Shown: positions 1 through 14,544, numbered from the stretch's first letter. The stretch is 64,000 bases of DNA from Scylla paramamosain (GCF_035594125.1 NW_026973729.1:453102-517101), one strand, 5' to 3'. Numbers and translations: made by a program. The notes: generated by a model from the letters alone, not told the origin.

Positions 1-3000
1 TTTTTGAGCTTTTGACCAACAAAAAAAAAAAACGTGAAAATGGATGCAAAGCACTCTATATTGGGAAATAAAAAGACATTACGAAAAACGTGTATAATGA
101 GTATTTTATAGTTTCACAAGAACCACGAAGCAAAAAACGCAAAATCTAGTGTATATGGAGAAGTTTCATAGATACCAAAATGCTGAAACTCCTGAATAAC
201 ACTCTTAATTAAGAAACAGAATAACATTACTAAATGCGTGTATTTTGAGTGTTTTTCACATTCTTAGTTATTAGAACCCCAAATTGCATGCGAAACTAGC
301 TTTATGTGGGAAAAAAAATGACATTACCAGAAAAGTATCTTTTGAGGGTTTTTGAGAGTTAGGCAATAAAGCACTAAAAAGGAGGGCAATCACATTACAT
401 GGGAATAAAACCAACTTTTGAGTTTTTTAACTCCTTATATACCAAAACGCTAAAACACATGCAAAACACCCTTTATGGAGAAACAGATTAACATTACCAA
501 AAACATTTATTTTGAGTGTTTTTGATCATGTTACCTCTAAAAACGCTTAAATACATGCAAAGAACCCTATGTCTGGGAAACGAAAGGACATTATGAGAAA
601 CGTGTATTATGTGTTTTTTAGTTCCATAAGTACCAAAAAGCTAAAACCTCTTGATAGAGAAAAAAAAAAAAAAATAATAATAATAAAAAAATAGGATTCT
701 TTTTTTTTTTTTGTTCTTCCTCTTCATAGGTACTGAGATGCCAAAATTCTGGCAAAATTCAGGGAAATTATGTGCAAAAAGAACATTATCGAAAAAGTTA
801 ATTTTAGCTTTTTTTTCGGACTGTTATGTACCAAACCATGAAGTACATGCAAAGCCAACTATGTGGTGAAATTAAACGACTTTACGAGAAACCTGTCTTT
901 TGTGTTTTTTTCTCTTTCTCTATTGGTTAACAAAAGGACATTACGAGAAACGTGTATAATGAGTGTTTTATAGATTCTCAAGAATCACAAGGCAAAAAAC
1001 GCAAAAACTCATATATATGGAGAAGTTTCTTAGATACCAAAATGCTGAAACTCCTGAATAACACTCTAAATTGAGAAACAGAACAACCTTACCAAATGCG
1101 TGTATTTTTAGTGTTTTTTCACATTCTTAGTTACCAAAACCCCAAATTTTATGTGAAAGTAGCTTTATGTGGGAAAAAAAATGACATTACCAGAAAAGTG
1201 TCTTTTAAATTTTTTTTTTTTTATTTAGCATGATAGGCAATAAAGCACCAAAAAGCAGGGCAATCACATTACACGGGAATAAAGCTAACTTTTACTAACA
1301 ACTTGCTTTTAAGTGTTTTTGAGCTCCCTATATTCCAAAACGCTAAAACGAATGCAAAAAACCCTTTATGGAGAAAGAGAATAACATTACCAAAAACACG
1401 TATTTTTAGTGTTTTTGATCATGTTACCTGTAAAAACTCTTAAATACATGCAAAGAACCTTATGTTTGGGAAATTAAAGGGCATTTCGAGAAACATGTTT
1501 TACCAGTATTTTTAAGTTTTTTAAGTACCATTTAGCTAAAACCCATAAATAACACTGTTTATAGAAAAAAAATATATAAATGAATAAAAAGATAGGAATT
1601 TATTATTATTTTTTGTTATTCATCTTCATAGGTACCAAGATGCCAAAATTCTGGCAAAATTCAGGAAAATTATGTGAAAAAAGAACATTATGAAAAAGAG
1701 TTAATTTTAGCTTTTTTTCGGACTGTTATGTACCAAACCCTAAAGTGCATGCAAAGCCACCTATATGAGGAAATTAAACGGCTTTACGAGAAACCTGTCT
1801 TTTGAGTATTTTTCAGCATGTTAGGCACCAAAACGATATATAATATGGAGGTCACTCAATAGGGGAATCCATCACAAAATTACTGAAAAAGTGTCTTTTC
1901 AGTGTTTTACGTAGAAAAACGCTAAAACGGATGCAAACCAACGAATATGAAGAAACAGAGTAACATTACCAAAAAAGGTATATTTTAAGTGTTTTTGAGT
2001 TTCTTATCTACATAAAACGCGAAAATGGATAGAAAGCACTCTATATTGAGATACAAAAGGACATTACGAGAAACTTGCATAATGAGTGTTTTATAGTTTT
2101 ACAAGAACCACAAGGCAAAAAACGAAAAAACTCCTGTATATGGATAAGTTTCTTAGATACCAAAATGCTGAAACTGAGGAATAACACTCTTAATTGAGAA
2201 TACAGAACAACCTTACGATATGCGTGTATTTTGACTGTTTTTCACATTCTTAGTTACCAAAACCTCAAATTGCATGCAAAACTAGTTTTATGTGGTAAAA
2301 AAATGACATTACCAGAAAAGTGTCTTTTGAGTGTTTTTTAGGCAAGAACTTGCCTTTAATTGTTTTTGAGCTCCTTATATACCAAAACGCTAAAACGCAT
2401 GCAAAACACCCTTTATGGAGAAACAGATTAACATTACCAAAAACATGTATTTTGAGAGTTTTTGATCATGTTACCTCTAATAACGCATTAATAAATGCAA
2501 AAAACCCTATGTCTGGGAAACGAAAGGACATTAGGAGAAACGTGTATTATGAGTCTTTTTAAGTTCCATAAGTACCAAAAAGCTAAAACCTCTTTATAGA
2601 GAAGAAAAAAGTAAATAAATAAATAGGATTTTTTTTTCTTATTCTTCTTCATAGGTACCGAGATCACAAAATTCTGGCAAAATTCAGGGAAATTATATGA
2701 AAAAAGAACATTATCAAAAAACTTAATTTTAGCTTTTTTTTCGGACTCTTATGCACAAAACCCTAAATTGCATGCAAAGCCAACTATATGGGGAAATTAA
2801 ACGACTTTACGAGAAACCTGTGTTTCTAGTGTTTTTCAGCATGTTAGTCACCACAACAATTAACAATATGGAATTCATTCTATTTGGGAATCCAAAACAA
2901 ATTCCTGAAAACGTGTCTTTTCCGTGTTTTAAGTAGAAAAATGCTAAAACGGATGCAAACCAGCCAACATGAAATAATAGAATAAATTTACCAAAAAAGT

Positions 3001-4235
3001 ATATTTTGAGTATTTTTGAGCTTTTTACAAAAAAAAAAAAAAAAAAACGCGAAAATGGATGGAAAGCTCTCCATATTGGTTAACAAAAGGACATTACGAG
3101 AAACGTGTATAATGAATGTTTTATAGATTTTCAAATAGCAGAAGGAAAAAAACGCAAAAACTCGTATATATGGAGAAGTTTCTTAGATACCAAAATGGTG
3201 AAACTCCTGAATAACACTATTAATTGAAAAAACAGAACAACCTTACCAAATGCGTGTATTTTGATTGTTTTTCACATTCTTAGTTACCAAAACCCCAAAT
3301 TTTATGTGAAAGTAGCTTTATGTGGGAAAAAAAATGACATTACCAGAAAAGTGTCTTTTAAGTGTGATTGCATGATAGGCGATAAAGCACTAAAAGCAGG
3401 CCAATCACATTACATGGGAATAAAATCAACTTTTACCAAGTGTTTTTTCTAAGTGTTTTTGAGCTCCTTATATACCAAAACGCTAAAACGCATGCAAAAC
3501 ACCCTTTATTTAGAAACAGAAAAACATTACCAAAAAACATGTATTTTGAGTGTTTTTGATCATGTTACCTATAAAAACGCTTAAAAACATGCAAAGAATC
3601 TTATGTTTGGGAAACGAAAAGACATTTCGAGAAACGTGTATTATGAGTGTTTTTAAGTTCTTTAAGTACCAAAAAGCTAAAACCCACAAATAACATTATT
3701 TATAGAGAAAAAAAAAATAAAAAAAAGGATTTTTTTTATTCATCTTCATAGGTACCAAGATGCTAAAATTCTGCCAAAATTCAGGGAAATTATGTGAAAA
3801 AAGAACATTATGAAAAAGAGTTAATTTTAGCTTTTTCTTCGGACTGTTATGTACCAAATCCTAAAGTGCATGCAAAGCCACCTATATGGAGAAATTAAAC
3901 GACCTTACCAGAAACCTGTCTTTTGTGTTTTTTTTTTTCAGCATGTTAGCCACCAAAACGATGAATAATATGGAAGTCACTCAATGTGGGAATCCATCAC
4001 AAAATTACTGAAAAAGTGTCTTTTCAGTGTTTTACGTAGAAAAAAGCTAAATCGGATGCAAACCAACGAATATGGAGAAATAGAATAACATTACCAAAAA
4101 GGTATATTTTGAGTGTTTTTGAGCTTCTTACCTTCAAAAAACGCGAAAATGGATGGAAAGCACTCTATATTGGGATACAAAAGGACATTACGAGAAACGT
4201 GTATAATGAGTGTTTTATAGTTTCACAACAGCCAC

Positions 4236-4302
4236 AAGGCAAAAATCGCAAAACTCGCAAAAAGTAAAAAATCAAAAAAGGCAAAAAATCGCAAAAAGTT
4301 TC
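4236..4302 (+). repeat. Degenerate cgcaaaa expansion in slot M6
   Basis: The ggcaaaaaacgcaaaaactcg part of slot M6 is expanded into several imperfect copies of tcgcaaaaa and ggcaaaaa-like blocks before returning to tttcttagatacc. Confidence 0.85.
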
Positions 4303-5317
4303 TTAGATACCAAATTGGTGAAACTCAGAAATAACACTCTTAATTAAGAATACAGAAAAACCTTACGAAATGCATATATTTTGAGTGCTTTTCACATTCT
4401 TAGTTACCAAAACCAAAAATTGCATGCGAAACTAGCTTTATGTGGGAAAAAAATGAATTTACCAAAAAAATGTCTTTTGAGTGTTTTTGAGCGTGATAGG
4501 CACTAAAGCACTAAAAAGGAGGGCAATCACATTATATGGGAATAAAACCAATTTTTACCAAGAACCTGCCTTTACGTATTTTTGAGCTTCTTACATACCA
4601 AAACGCAAAAACGCTTGCAAAACACCCTTTACGGAGAAACAGAATAACATTACCATAAACATGTATTTTGAGTGTTTTTGATCATGTTACCTATAAAAAT
4701 GCCTAAATACATGCAAAGAACCCTATGTTTGAAAAATGAAAGGACATTACGAAAATCGTGTATTATGAGTGTTTTTAAGTTCCTTAAGTACCAAAAAGCT
4801 AAAACCCAAAAATAACTTTTTATAGAGAGAAAAAAAAATTTGTTATTCATCTTCATAGGTACCGAGATGCCAAAATTCTGGCAAAATTCATGGAAATTTT
4901 GTAAAAAAAAAATCATTATAAAAAAATAATTTTAGCTTTTTTCCGGAGTTATGTACAAACTCTGAAGTGCATGCAAATCCACCTATATGGGGAAATTTCA
5001 CGACTTTACCAGAAACCTGTCTTTTGATTGTTTTTCAGCAATCTGAACAATATTACTTAAAACGTGTCTTTTCAGTGATTTACGTAGAAAAACGCTAAAA
5101 CAGATGCAAACCAACCAATATAAAGAAATAGAATAACATTACAAAAAAGATATATTTTGATGTGTTTTTGACCTTGTTACCTTCAAAAAATGCAAAAATG
5201 GATGGAAAGCACTTTATATTGGCAAAGAAGAGGACATTACGAGAAACGTGTATGAGTGTTTTATAGTTTGAAAAGAACCACAAGGTAAAATACTCAAAAA
5301 CTCGTGTACATAAAGGA

Positions 5318-5478
5318 GTTCTTACATACCAAAAAGCTGAAACTCATCAATAACACTTTTAATTTTGAAACAGAAATACCTTACCAAATGTGTGTATTAG
5401 AAAAGTTTCTTACATACCAAAATGCTGAAACTCATGAATAACACTTTTAATTAAGAAATAGAACAACCTTACTAAACC
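5318..5478 (+). repeat. Duplicated slot M7 in a type c unit, copy 1
   Basis: Two successive ctgaaactcat... segments, with an extra ccttaccaaatgtgtg and attagaaaag link near 5385-5405. The duplicate adds about 80 bp and marks the interval between c and d boxes. Confidence 0.85.
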
Positions 5479-5840
5479 CTGTGATTTGAGTTTTTTTCAC
5501 ATTCTTAGTTAGCAAAACCCCAAATTCCATGCAAAACTAGCTTTATGTGGAAAAAAAAAAAAGATATTACCAGAAAAGTGTTTTTTGAGTGTTTTTGAGC
5601 GTGTTAGGCAATAAAGCACTAAAAAGCAGGGGAATCACATGACATGGGAATAATAACAACTTTTACCAAGAACTTGCCTTTAAGTTTTTTTGAGCTCATT
5701 ACATACGAAAACGCTAAAACGCATGTAAAACACCTTTTATGGAGAAAGAGAATAAAATTACCAAAAACATATATTTTGAGTGTTTTTGAGCATGTTATCT
5801 ATAAAAACGCTTAAATAAATGCAAAAAAACTTATGTAAAC

Positions 5841-5867
5841 ATAAGAAACATAAGAAACATAAGAAAC
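5841..5867 (+). repeat. 9 bp x 3 microtandem
   Basis: ataagaaac repeated three times (5841-5849, 5850-5858, 5859-5867) within slot M11 of the unit before the 6003 box. Confidence 0.93.
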
Positions 5868-8639
5868 GAAAGGCCATTTTGAGAAATGTGTATTATAAGT
5901 GTTTTTAAGTTCCTTAAGTACAAAAAAGCTAAAACCCACAAATAACTCTCTTTATTTAGAAAAAAAAGTAAGAAAATAAAAAAATTAGGATTTTTTTTTT
6001 CATCTTCATAGGTACTGAGATGCCAAAATTCTGGGAAAATTCAGGACTATTATATGTTAAAAAAAAAAAATATCAAAAAAGTAAATTTTAGCTTTTTTTT
6101 CGGACTGTTATGTACCAAACCCTAAAGTGCATCCAAAGACTCCTATATGAGGAAATTAAACGACCTTACCAGAAATCCGTTTTTTGAGTGTTTTTCAGCA
6201 TGTTAGGCACCAAAACGATAAATTACTCGTATAAGGAACTCACTCTATATGAGAATCCAAAAGAAAATTAGTGAAAACGTGTTTTTTCTTTCTTTTACGT
6301 AGAAAAACGCTAAAACTGATGCAAACCTACCAATATCAAGAAATAGAAAAACATTACCAAAAAGGTATATTTTTTGTGTTTTTGAGCTTGTTACCTACAA
6401 AAAACGCGAAAATTGATGCAAAGCACTCTATATTAAAAAACAAAAGGACTTTCCAAGAAAAGTGTATAATGAGTTTTTATAGTTCAAAAGAACCAAAAGC
6501 CTAAAAACACAAAAACTCGTGTATATGGAGAAGGTTCCTAGATACCAAAATGCTGAAACTCATGAATAACACTCTTAATTGAAAAACAGAACAACCTTAC
6601 TAAATGCGTGTATTTTGAGTCCTTTTCACATTCTTAGTTACCAAAACCCCAAATTGCATGCGAAACCACCTTTATGTGAGAAAAAAATGACATTACCAGA
6701 AAAATGTTTTTTAAGTGTTTTTGAGCATGATGGGCAATAAAGCACTAAAAAGCAGGGCAATCATATTACATTGGAATAACACCAATGCCTTTAAGTGTTT
6801 TTGAGGTCCTTATATACCAAACCGCTAAAACGAATACAAAAACAAACTTTATGGAGAAACAGAACAACATTACCAAAAACATGTATTTTTAGTGTTTTTG
6901 ATATTGTTATCTATAAAAATGCTTAAATACATCCAAAGAACATTATGTTTGGGAAAGAAAAGGATATTACGAGAAACGTGTATTATGAGTGTTTTTTTTA
7001 AGTTCCTTAAGTACCAAAAAGCTAGAACCCACCAATAACCCTCTTTATTTAGAAAATAAAATAAAAAATAAATAAAAAAATAGGAATTTTTTTTTTTTTT
7101 TTTTTTGATATTCATATTCCGAATGCCAAAATTCTGGGAAAATTCAGGGCAATCATATGATAAAATGATCATATCAAAAAAGTTAATTTCCGTTTTTTTT
7201 ATCGGACTTTTATGTACCAAACCTTAAAGTTTATGCAAAGACTCCTATGTGAGGAAATTAAACGACCTTACAAGAAATATGTGTTTTGAGTGTTTTTTAG
7301 CATGTTAGGCACCAAAACGATAAATAATAAAGAACTCACCCTATATGGGAATCCAAAAAAAAGCTACTGAAAACGTGTCTTCTCAGTGTTTTACGTAGAA
7401 AAACTCTAAAACGGATGCAAAGCAACCAATATCATGAAATAGAAAAACGTTACTGAAAAGGTATATTTTGAGTGTTTTTGAGCATGTTACCTACAAAAAA
7501 CGCGAAAATTGATGCAAAGCACTCTATATTGGGAAAGAAAAGGACATTGCAAGAAAAGTGTATAATGAGTGTTTTATAGTTCAAAAGAACCGCAAGGCAA
7601 AAAACGCAAAATCTCGTGTATATGGAGAGGTTTCCTAGATACAAAAATGCTAAAACTCATGAATAACATTCCTAATTGAGAAACAGAACAGCCTTAATAA
7701 ATGCATGTATTTTGATTGCTTTTCACATTCTTATCAAAACCCAAAATTGCATGCGAAAATAGATTTGTGGGAAAAAAAAAAACTCTTTACCAGAAAAGTG
7801 TCTTTTGAGTGTTTTTGAGCGTGATAGAAAATAAAGCACTAAAAAGGAGGACAATCACATTACATTGGAGGAAAACGAATTTTTACCAAGAACTTGTATT
7901 TATGTGTTTTTGAGCTCCTTATATACCAAAACACTAAAACGCATGCAAAACACTCTTTATGGTGAAACAGAATAACATTACCAAAAAACATGTATTTCTA
8001 GTGTTTTTGATCATGTTACCAATAAAAACGCTTAAATAAATGCAAAGAACATTATTTTTGGGAAACAAAAGGAGATTACGAGAAACAAGTATTATGAATG
8101 TTTTTTAAGTTCATTAATTACCAAAAAGCTAAAAGCCGCAAATAACACTCTTTATTGAGAAACAATAAATAAATGAAAAAAAAATACAATATTTTTTTTT
8201 CTTATTCACCTTCACAGGTAACGAAATGTCAAAAATTCGGGCAAATTTCAGGAAATTATGTGAAATAAAAACATTATCAAAAAAGTTAAATTTAGCTTTT
8301 TTTTTTCGAACTGTTATGTACCAAACCCCTAAAGTGCATGCAAAGCCACCTATATGGGGAAATTAAACGTGTTTGCCAGAAAACTGTCTTATGAGTGTTT
8401 TTCAGCATGTTAGGAACCAACATGATAAAACCCAAGGAAGTCAATCTATATGGGAATCCAAAACAAAATTACTGAAAACGTGTCTTTTCGGTGTTTTACG
8501 TACAAAACACTAAAACGGATGCAAACTAATCAAAATGAAGAAATACAATAACATTAACAAAAAGGTATATTTTGAGTGTTTTTGAAATTGTTACCTACAA
8601 AAAACGCGAAAATGGATGGAAAGCACTCTATATTGGGAA

Positions 8640-8668
8640 GCAAAAGGCATCAAAAAGCATGTTAGGCA
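8640..8668 (+). other. Chimeric deletion junction, copy 1
   Basis: The end of slot M5 (gggaagcaaaagg) is followed by catcaaaaagcatgttagg, i.e. slot M3, instead of slot M6. Most of one unit is missing across the join. The same join occurs at 27115-27140 (reverse) and 41393-41422. Confidence 0.85.
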
Positions 8669-9265
8669 CCAAAACGATAAATAATATGAAAGTCACTCTA
8701 TATGGAAATCCAAAACAAAATTACTGGAAACGTGTCTTTTAAAAGATTTACGTAGAAAAACGCTAAAACGGAGGCAAACCAACCAATATGAAGGAATAGA
8801 ATAACATTACCAAAAAAATATATTTTGTGTGTTTTTGAGCTTGTTACAAAAAAAGAAACTCGAAAATGGATGCAAAGCACTCTATATAGGGAAAAAAAAG
8901 GAAATAATGAGAAACGTGTATAATGAGTGTTTTATAGTTCACCAGAATCACAAGGCAAAAAACGCAAAAATTCGACTGTATGTAGAAGTTTCTAAGATAC
9001 CAAAATACTGAAACTCATGAATAACACTCTTAATCAAGAAACAGAACAACCTTACTAAATGCGTGTATTTTGAGTGTTTTTTTTACATTATTAGTTACCA
9101 AAACCACAAATTCCATGCGAAACTAGCTTTATGTGGGAAAAAAATGACATTACCAGAAAAGTGTCTTTGAGTGTTTTTGAGTGTGTTAGGCAATAAAGCA
9201 CTAAAAAGCAGGGCAATCACATTACATGGGAATAAAACCAACTTTTACGAAGAACTTGCCCTTTA

Positions 9266-9290
9266 GTGTTTTTGACACGCATTTAGTAAG
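9266..9290. other. Strand-switch junction J1, copy 1
   Basis: Plus slot M10 (agtgtttttga) abuts reversed slot M8 (cacgcatttagtaag). The join between 9275 and 9276 is the same as at the other five J1 copies, within a base or two. Confidence 0.88.
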
Positions 9291-9583
9291 TTTGCTCTGT
9301 TTCTCAATTAAGAGTGTTATTCATGAGTTCCAGCATTTACACGAGTTTTTGCGTTTTTTGCCTTGTGGATTTTTTGAATTATAAAACATTCATTTTACAT
9401 TTTTCTCGCAATGTTTTCTACGTAAAACACTGAGAAGACTGGTTTTCAGTAATTTTCTTTTGGATTCCCACATAGAGTGAGTTCCTTATTATTTATCGTT
9501 TTGGTGCCTAACATGCTGAAAAACACTCAAAAGACAGATTTCTGGTAACGTTTTTAATTTCCTCATATGGGAGGCTTTGCATG
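9276..9583 (-). repeat. Inverted cassette 1 (308 bp)
   Basis: Satellite in the opposite orientation to both flanks. It starts cacgcatttagtaag (reverse of slot M8) at J1 and ends ggctttgcatg (reverse of slot M2) at J2. It is shortened relative to other cassettes by two deletions: one near 9334 removes the tttggtatct stretch of slot M7, and one near 9417 joins slot M6 to slot M4 (tttctacgtaaaacac). The first deletion is shared with the cassette at 42039. Confidence 0.88.
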
Positions 9584-9596
9584 TCTTTTCAGTGTT
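9572..9596. other. Strand-switch junction J2, copy 1
   Basis: Reversed slot M2 (aggctttgcatg) joined to plus slot M9 (tcttttcagtg) near 9583. Confidence 0.86.
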
Positions 9597-12500
9597 TTTG
9601 AGCATGTTACGCAATAAAGCACTAAAAGCCAGGGCAATCACATTACATGGGAATAAAATCAAATTTTACCAAGAACTGGCCTATAAATGTTTCTGAGCTC
9701 CTTACATAACAAAACGCTAAAACGCATGCAAAATACATTTTATGGAGAAACAGATTAACATTACCAAATACATGTATTTTGAGTGTTTTTGATCATGTTA
9801 TCTAAAAAAACGCTTAAATACATGCAAAGAACCTTATGTTTGGGAAACAAAAGAACATTACGAGAAAAGTGTATAATGAGTGATTTTTAAGTTCCTTCAG
9901 TACCAAAAAAGCTAAAACCCACAAATAACACTCTTTAGAAAAAAAAATAAATAAATAAATAAAAAAAAAATGGAAATTTTGTTTTTTGTTTTTCATCTTC
10001 ATAGGTACCGAATTGCCAAAATTCTGCCAAAATTCAGGGAATTTATGTGAAAAAAAGAACATTATCATGAAAGTTAATTATAGCTTTTTTTTCTGATTGT
10101 TATGTACCAAAACCTAAAGTGCATGCAAAGCCACCTATATAGGGAAGTTAAACGACTTTACCAGAAACCTGTCTTTTCAAAGTTTTTTTCAGCATGCTAG
10201 GCACCAATACGATAAATAGTATGAAAATCAGTCAATATGTGAATCCAAAACAAAATTACTAAAAACGTGTCTTTTCAGTGTTTTACGTAGAAATGCGCTA
10301 AAGCGGATACAAACCATCCGATATGAAGAAATAGATTAACATTACCAAAAAGATATTTTTTGAGTGTTTTTGAACTTGTTACCTACAAAAAATGCAAAAA
10401 TGGATGTAAAGCACTCTATATTAGGAAACAAAAGGACATTACGAGAAACGTGTATAATGAGTGTTTTATAGTTTTAAAAGAACCACAAGGCAATAAACGT
10501 AAAAACTCGTGTATATAGAGAAATTTTTACTTACCAAAATGATGAAATGCATGAATAACACTTTTAAACAGAACAGAACTACCTTAGTACCTTAAACAGA
10601 ACTACCTTACCAAATTGTGTATTTTAAGTGTTTTTCACATTCTTAGTTACAAAAATGCCAAATTACATGCGAAACTAGCTTCATTTGGGAAAAATAAAAA
10701 TGACATTACCAGAAAAGTGTCTTTTGAGTGTTTTTGAGCGTGATATGCAACAAACAACACAAAACGCAGAACGATCACATTACATGAAAATAAAACCAAT
10801 TTGTACGAAGAATTTGCCTTTAAGTGTTTTTTAACCCCTTATATACCAAACCGCTAAAACGCATAAAAAACAAACTTTATGGAGAAACAGAATAACATTA
10901 CCAAAAACATGTATTTTGAGGGTTTTTGATCATGTTATCTATAAAAACGCTTAAGTATATGCAAAGAACATTATGTTTGGGAAACAAAAGGACATTACGA
11001 GAAACGTGTATTATGAATGTTTTTATAAGTTCCTTAAGTATCAAAAAGCTAACACTCACAAATAACACTCTTTATTTAGAAAATAAAAAAATAAAAAAAT
11101 AAAATAAATAAGATTTTTTTTTTTTTGTTATTCATCTTCATAGGTACAGAGATGCCAAAATTCTGGAAAAATTCAGGGCAATTATGTGATAAAAAATATT
11201 ATCAAAAAAGTTAATTTCAGCTTTTTTTTTCGGACTGTTATGTACCAAACCCTAAAGTGCATGCAAAGCCACCTATATGAGGAAATTAAACGACCTTACC
11301 AGAAATCTTTGTTTTGTGTGTTTTTTTAGCATGTTAGGCACCAAAACGATAAATAATAAGGATCTCACTCTATATGGGAATCCAAAACAAAGTTACTAAA
11401 AACGTTTCTTCTCAGTGTTTTACGTAGAAAAACATTAACACGGATGCAAACTAACCAATATCAAGAAATAGAAAAACGTTACCAAAAATGTATATTTTGA
11501 GTGTTTTTGAGCTTTTTACCTAGAAAAACGTGAAAATTGATGCAAAGTACTCTTTATTGGGAAACAAAAGGACATTGCAAGAAAAGTGTATAGTGAGAGT
11601 TTTATAGTTCAAAAGAACCACAAAGCAAACAACGCAAAAACTCGTGTATATGGAGAGATTTCTTAGATACCAAAATGCTGAAACTCATGAATAACACTCT
11701 TAATTGAGAAACAGAACAACCTTAATAAATGCGTGTATTTTGAGTGCTTTTCACACTCTTAGTTACCAAAAACCCCAAATTACATGCGAAAATAATTTTG
11801 TGGGGAAAAAATGACTTTACCAGAAAAGTATCTTTTGAATGTTTTTCAACGTGATAGGTAATAAAGTACTCAAAAGCAGGACAATCACATTATATTGCAA
11901 TAAAGCTTTTTTTTACCAAGCACTTGCTTTTAAGTGTTTTTGAGCTCCTTTTATACAAAACGCTTGCAAAACACACTTTATGGAGAAAAAGAATAACATT
12001 ACCAAAACCTTGTATTTTGAGTGTTTTTGATCACGTTATCTATAAAAACGCCTACATACATGCAAAGAACCTTATGTTTGGGAAACATTACGAAAGGACA
12101 TTACGAGAAACGTGTATTATGAGTGTTTTTAATAACGTTAAGTACCAAAAAGGTAAATCCCACAAATAAAACTCTATATTGAGAAAAAATAAATAAATAA
12201 ATAAAAAATAAAAAAAAATAGGATTTTTTAATTTTTTTATTTATCTTCATAGGTACGAAAATGCCAAAATTCTGGGAAAATTCAGGGCAATTATATGATA
12301 AAAGAATATTACCAAAAAAGTTAATTTTAGCTTTTTTATATACCAAATCCTAAAGTGCATGCAAAACCTCCTATATAAGGAAATTAAACCACCTTATCAG
12401 AAATCTCTCTTTTGAGTGTTGTTCAGCATGTTAGGCACCAAAACAATAAATAATAAGGATCTAACTCTACATAGGAATTCAAAACAAAATTACTGTAAAC

Positions 12501-14257
12501 GTGTCTTCTCAGTGTTTTACGTAGAAAAACGCTAACACGGATGCAAACAAACCAATATAAAGAAATAGAAAAACATTACCAAAAAGGTATATTTTGAGTG
12601 TTTTTCAGCTTTTGACCTATAAAAAACACAAAAATTGTTGCAAAGCACTCTATAATGGGAAAAAAAGGACATTACATGAAAAGTGTATAAGGAGTGTTTT
12701 ATAGTTCAAAAGAACCATAAGGCAAAAAATGCAAAAGCTAGTGTATATGAAGAAGTTTCGTAGATACCAAAATGCTGAAACTCATGAACAACACTCTTAA
12801 TTGAGAAACAGAACAATCTTACTAAATGTGTGTATTTTGAGTGGTTTTTACATTCTTAGTTACCAAAACCCCAAATTGCATGCGAAACCAGATCTATGTG
12901 GGAAAAAAATGACATTACCAGAAAAATGTCTTTTGAGTGTTTTTGAGCGTGTTAGGCAAAGAAGCACTGAAAACCAGGGCAATCACATTACATTGGAATA
13001 AAACCAATTTTTAATAAAAACTTGCCTTTAAGTGTTTTTGAGCTCCTTATATACCAAAACACTAAAATGCATGCAAAATACACTTTATGGTGAAACAGAA
13101 TAACATTACCAAAAACATGTATTTTGTGTGTTTTTGATCATGTTACCAATAAAAACACTTAAATACATGCAAAGAACCCTATTTTTGGGAAATGAAAGGA
13201 CATTGCGAGAAACGTGTATTATGAGTGTTTGAAAGTTCATTAAGTACGAAAAAGTTAATAGCCACAAATTACACTCTTTATTGAGAAAAAATCAATAAAT
13301 AAATAAAAAATACGATATTTTTTTTCATTCTTATTCATCTTCACAGGTAACGAGGTGCCAAAATTCGGGGAAAGATCGGGAAATTATATGAAATAAGAAC
13401 ATTATCAAAAAAGATAAATTTAGCTTTTTTTTCGGACTGTTATGTACCAAACCCCTTAAGTTCATGCAAAGCCACCTATATGGGGAAATTAAACGTGTTT
13501 GCCAGAAAACTGTCTTATGAGTGTTTTTCAGCATGTTAGGAACCAACACGATAAAACCCAAGAAAGTCAATCTATATGGGAATCCAAAACAAAATTACTG
13601 AAAACGTGTCTTTTCGGTGTTTTACGTAGAAAATTCTAAAACGGATGGAAAACAACCAAAATGAAGAAACAGAATAACATTACCAAAAAGGTACATTTTG
13701 AGTGTTTTTTAAATTGTGTATTTTGAGTGTTTTTCACATTCTTAGTTACGAAATTGGCAAATTACATGCGAAACTACCTTTATATGGCAAAAAAAAAAAA
13801 TGACATTACCAGAAAAATATCTTTTCAGTGTTTTTGAGCGTGATATGCAACAAAGCACTAAAAAGCAGAAAAATCACATCACTTGGGAATAAAACCAACT
13901 TTTACGAAGAACTTGCCTTTAAGTGTTTTTTTAACTCCTTACATACCAAAACGCAAAAACGCATGCAAAACACCCTTTATGGAGAAACAGAGTAACATTA
14001 CCAAAAACATGTTATTTATAATGTTATAATTATCATGTTATTTATAAAAACGCTTAAATACATGCAAAGTACCTTAGGTTTGGGAAACGAAAGGACATTA
14101 AGAGAAACGTGTATTATGAGTGTTTTTATGTTTCTTAAGTACCAAAAAAGCTAAAACCCACAAATAACACTCTTTATAGAGAAAAAAAAATAATAATATA
14201 AAATAATTTTTTTTTTTTTGTTATTCATCTTCATAGGTACTAAGTTGCCAAAATTCT

Positions 14258-14276
14258 GGCAAATATTCTTTGGGAA
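14258..14276 (+). other. Slot M1-to-M3 deletion junction, copy 1
   Basis: attctggcaaatattctttgg: the M1 box runs into tgggaatcgaaaac at the end of slot M3, removing slot M2 and most of M3. The same break appears inverted at 46320-46340. Confidence 0.82.
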
Positions 14277-14522
14277 TCGAAAACAAAATTACTGAAAATG
14301 TGTGTTTTCGGTGTTTTACATAGACAAACGCTAAAACGGATGCAAACCAACCAATATGAAGAAATAGAATAACATTACCAAAAAGGTATATTTTAAGTGT
14401 TTTTCAGCTTGTTACCTACAAAAAACGCGAAAATGGATGCAAAGCATCCATTTATTGGGAGAGAAAAGGACATAACGAGAAACGTGTATAATGAGTGTTT
14501 TATTATTTTTGGGCAAAAGAAC

Positions 14523-14544
14523 TTGTGGTTCAGAAGAACCACAA
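14523..14544 (+). repeat. Perfect short inverted repeat in slot M6, copy 1
   Basis: ttgtggttc (14523-14531), loop agaa, gaaccacaa (14536-14544): 9 bp arms. It arises from a short insertion before the usual agaaccacaaggc of slot M6. Confidence 0.9.

Larger units (their letters stand above)
4850..8650 (+). repeat. Ordered run c-d-e-f, copy 1
   Basis: Type c at 4850 (ggagttatgtacaaac in M2, short slot M3), d at 6003 (caggactattatatg in M1), e at 7108 (cagggcaatcatatgat) and f at 8208 (cttcacaggtaacg, gccagaaaactgtctt, gtgttttacg preceded by cg). The f unit is cut short at the chimeric junction near 8650. Confidence 0.85.
1..9275 (+). repeat. Plus-oriented block 1
   Basis: About eight and a half higher-order units. 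The ttcataggtacc box of slot M1 falls near 726, 1625, 2650, 3745, 4852, 6003, 7110 and 8210. Spacings are about 1.1 kb except the first two (about 0.9 and 1.02 kb), which have internal deletions. Types c, d, e and f occur in order from 4852. The block ends with a truncated unit (8650-9275) that begins at a chimeric deletion junction and stops at strand switch J1. Confidence 0.9.

Noticed and set aside
9276..9583. Inverted cassette as an inserted mobile element
   Set aside because: It consists only of satellite slots M2-M8 reversed, has no terminal repeats, and its copies share lineage with their flanks.
13200..13240. CENP-B box in the cgtttccc / gggaaacgaaagg part of slot M11
   Set aside because: The ttcgtttcccaaac text resembles part of the motif, but the required conserved ccggg-side bases (CGGG) are absent in the copies I read.
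14523..14544. Rho-independent terminator from the ttgtggttc hairpin
   Set aside because: The hairpin is AT-rich with 9 bp arms, lacks a following U-tract, and lies in a gene-free eukaryotic-type satellite.
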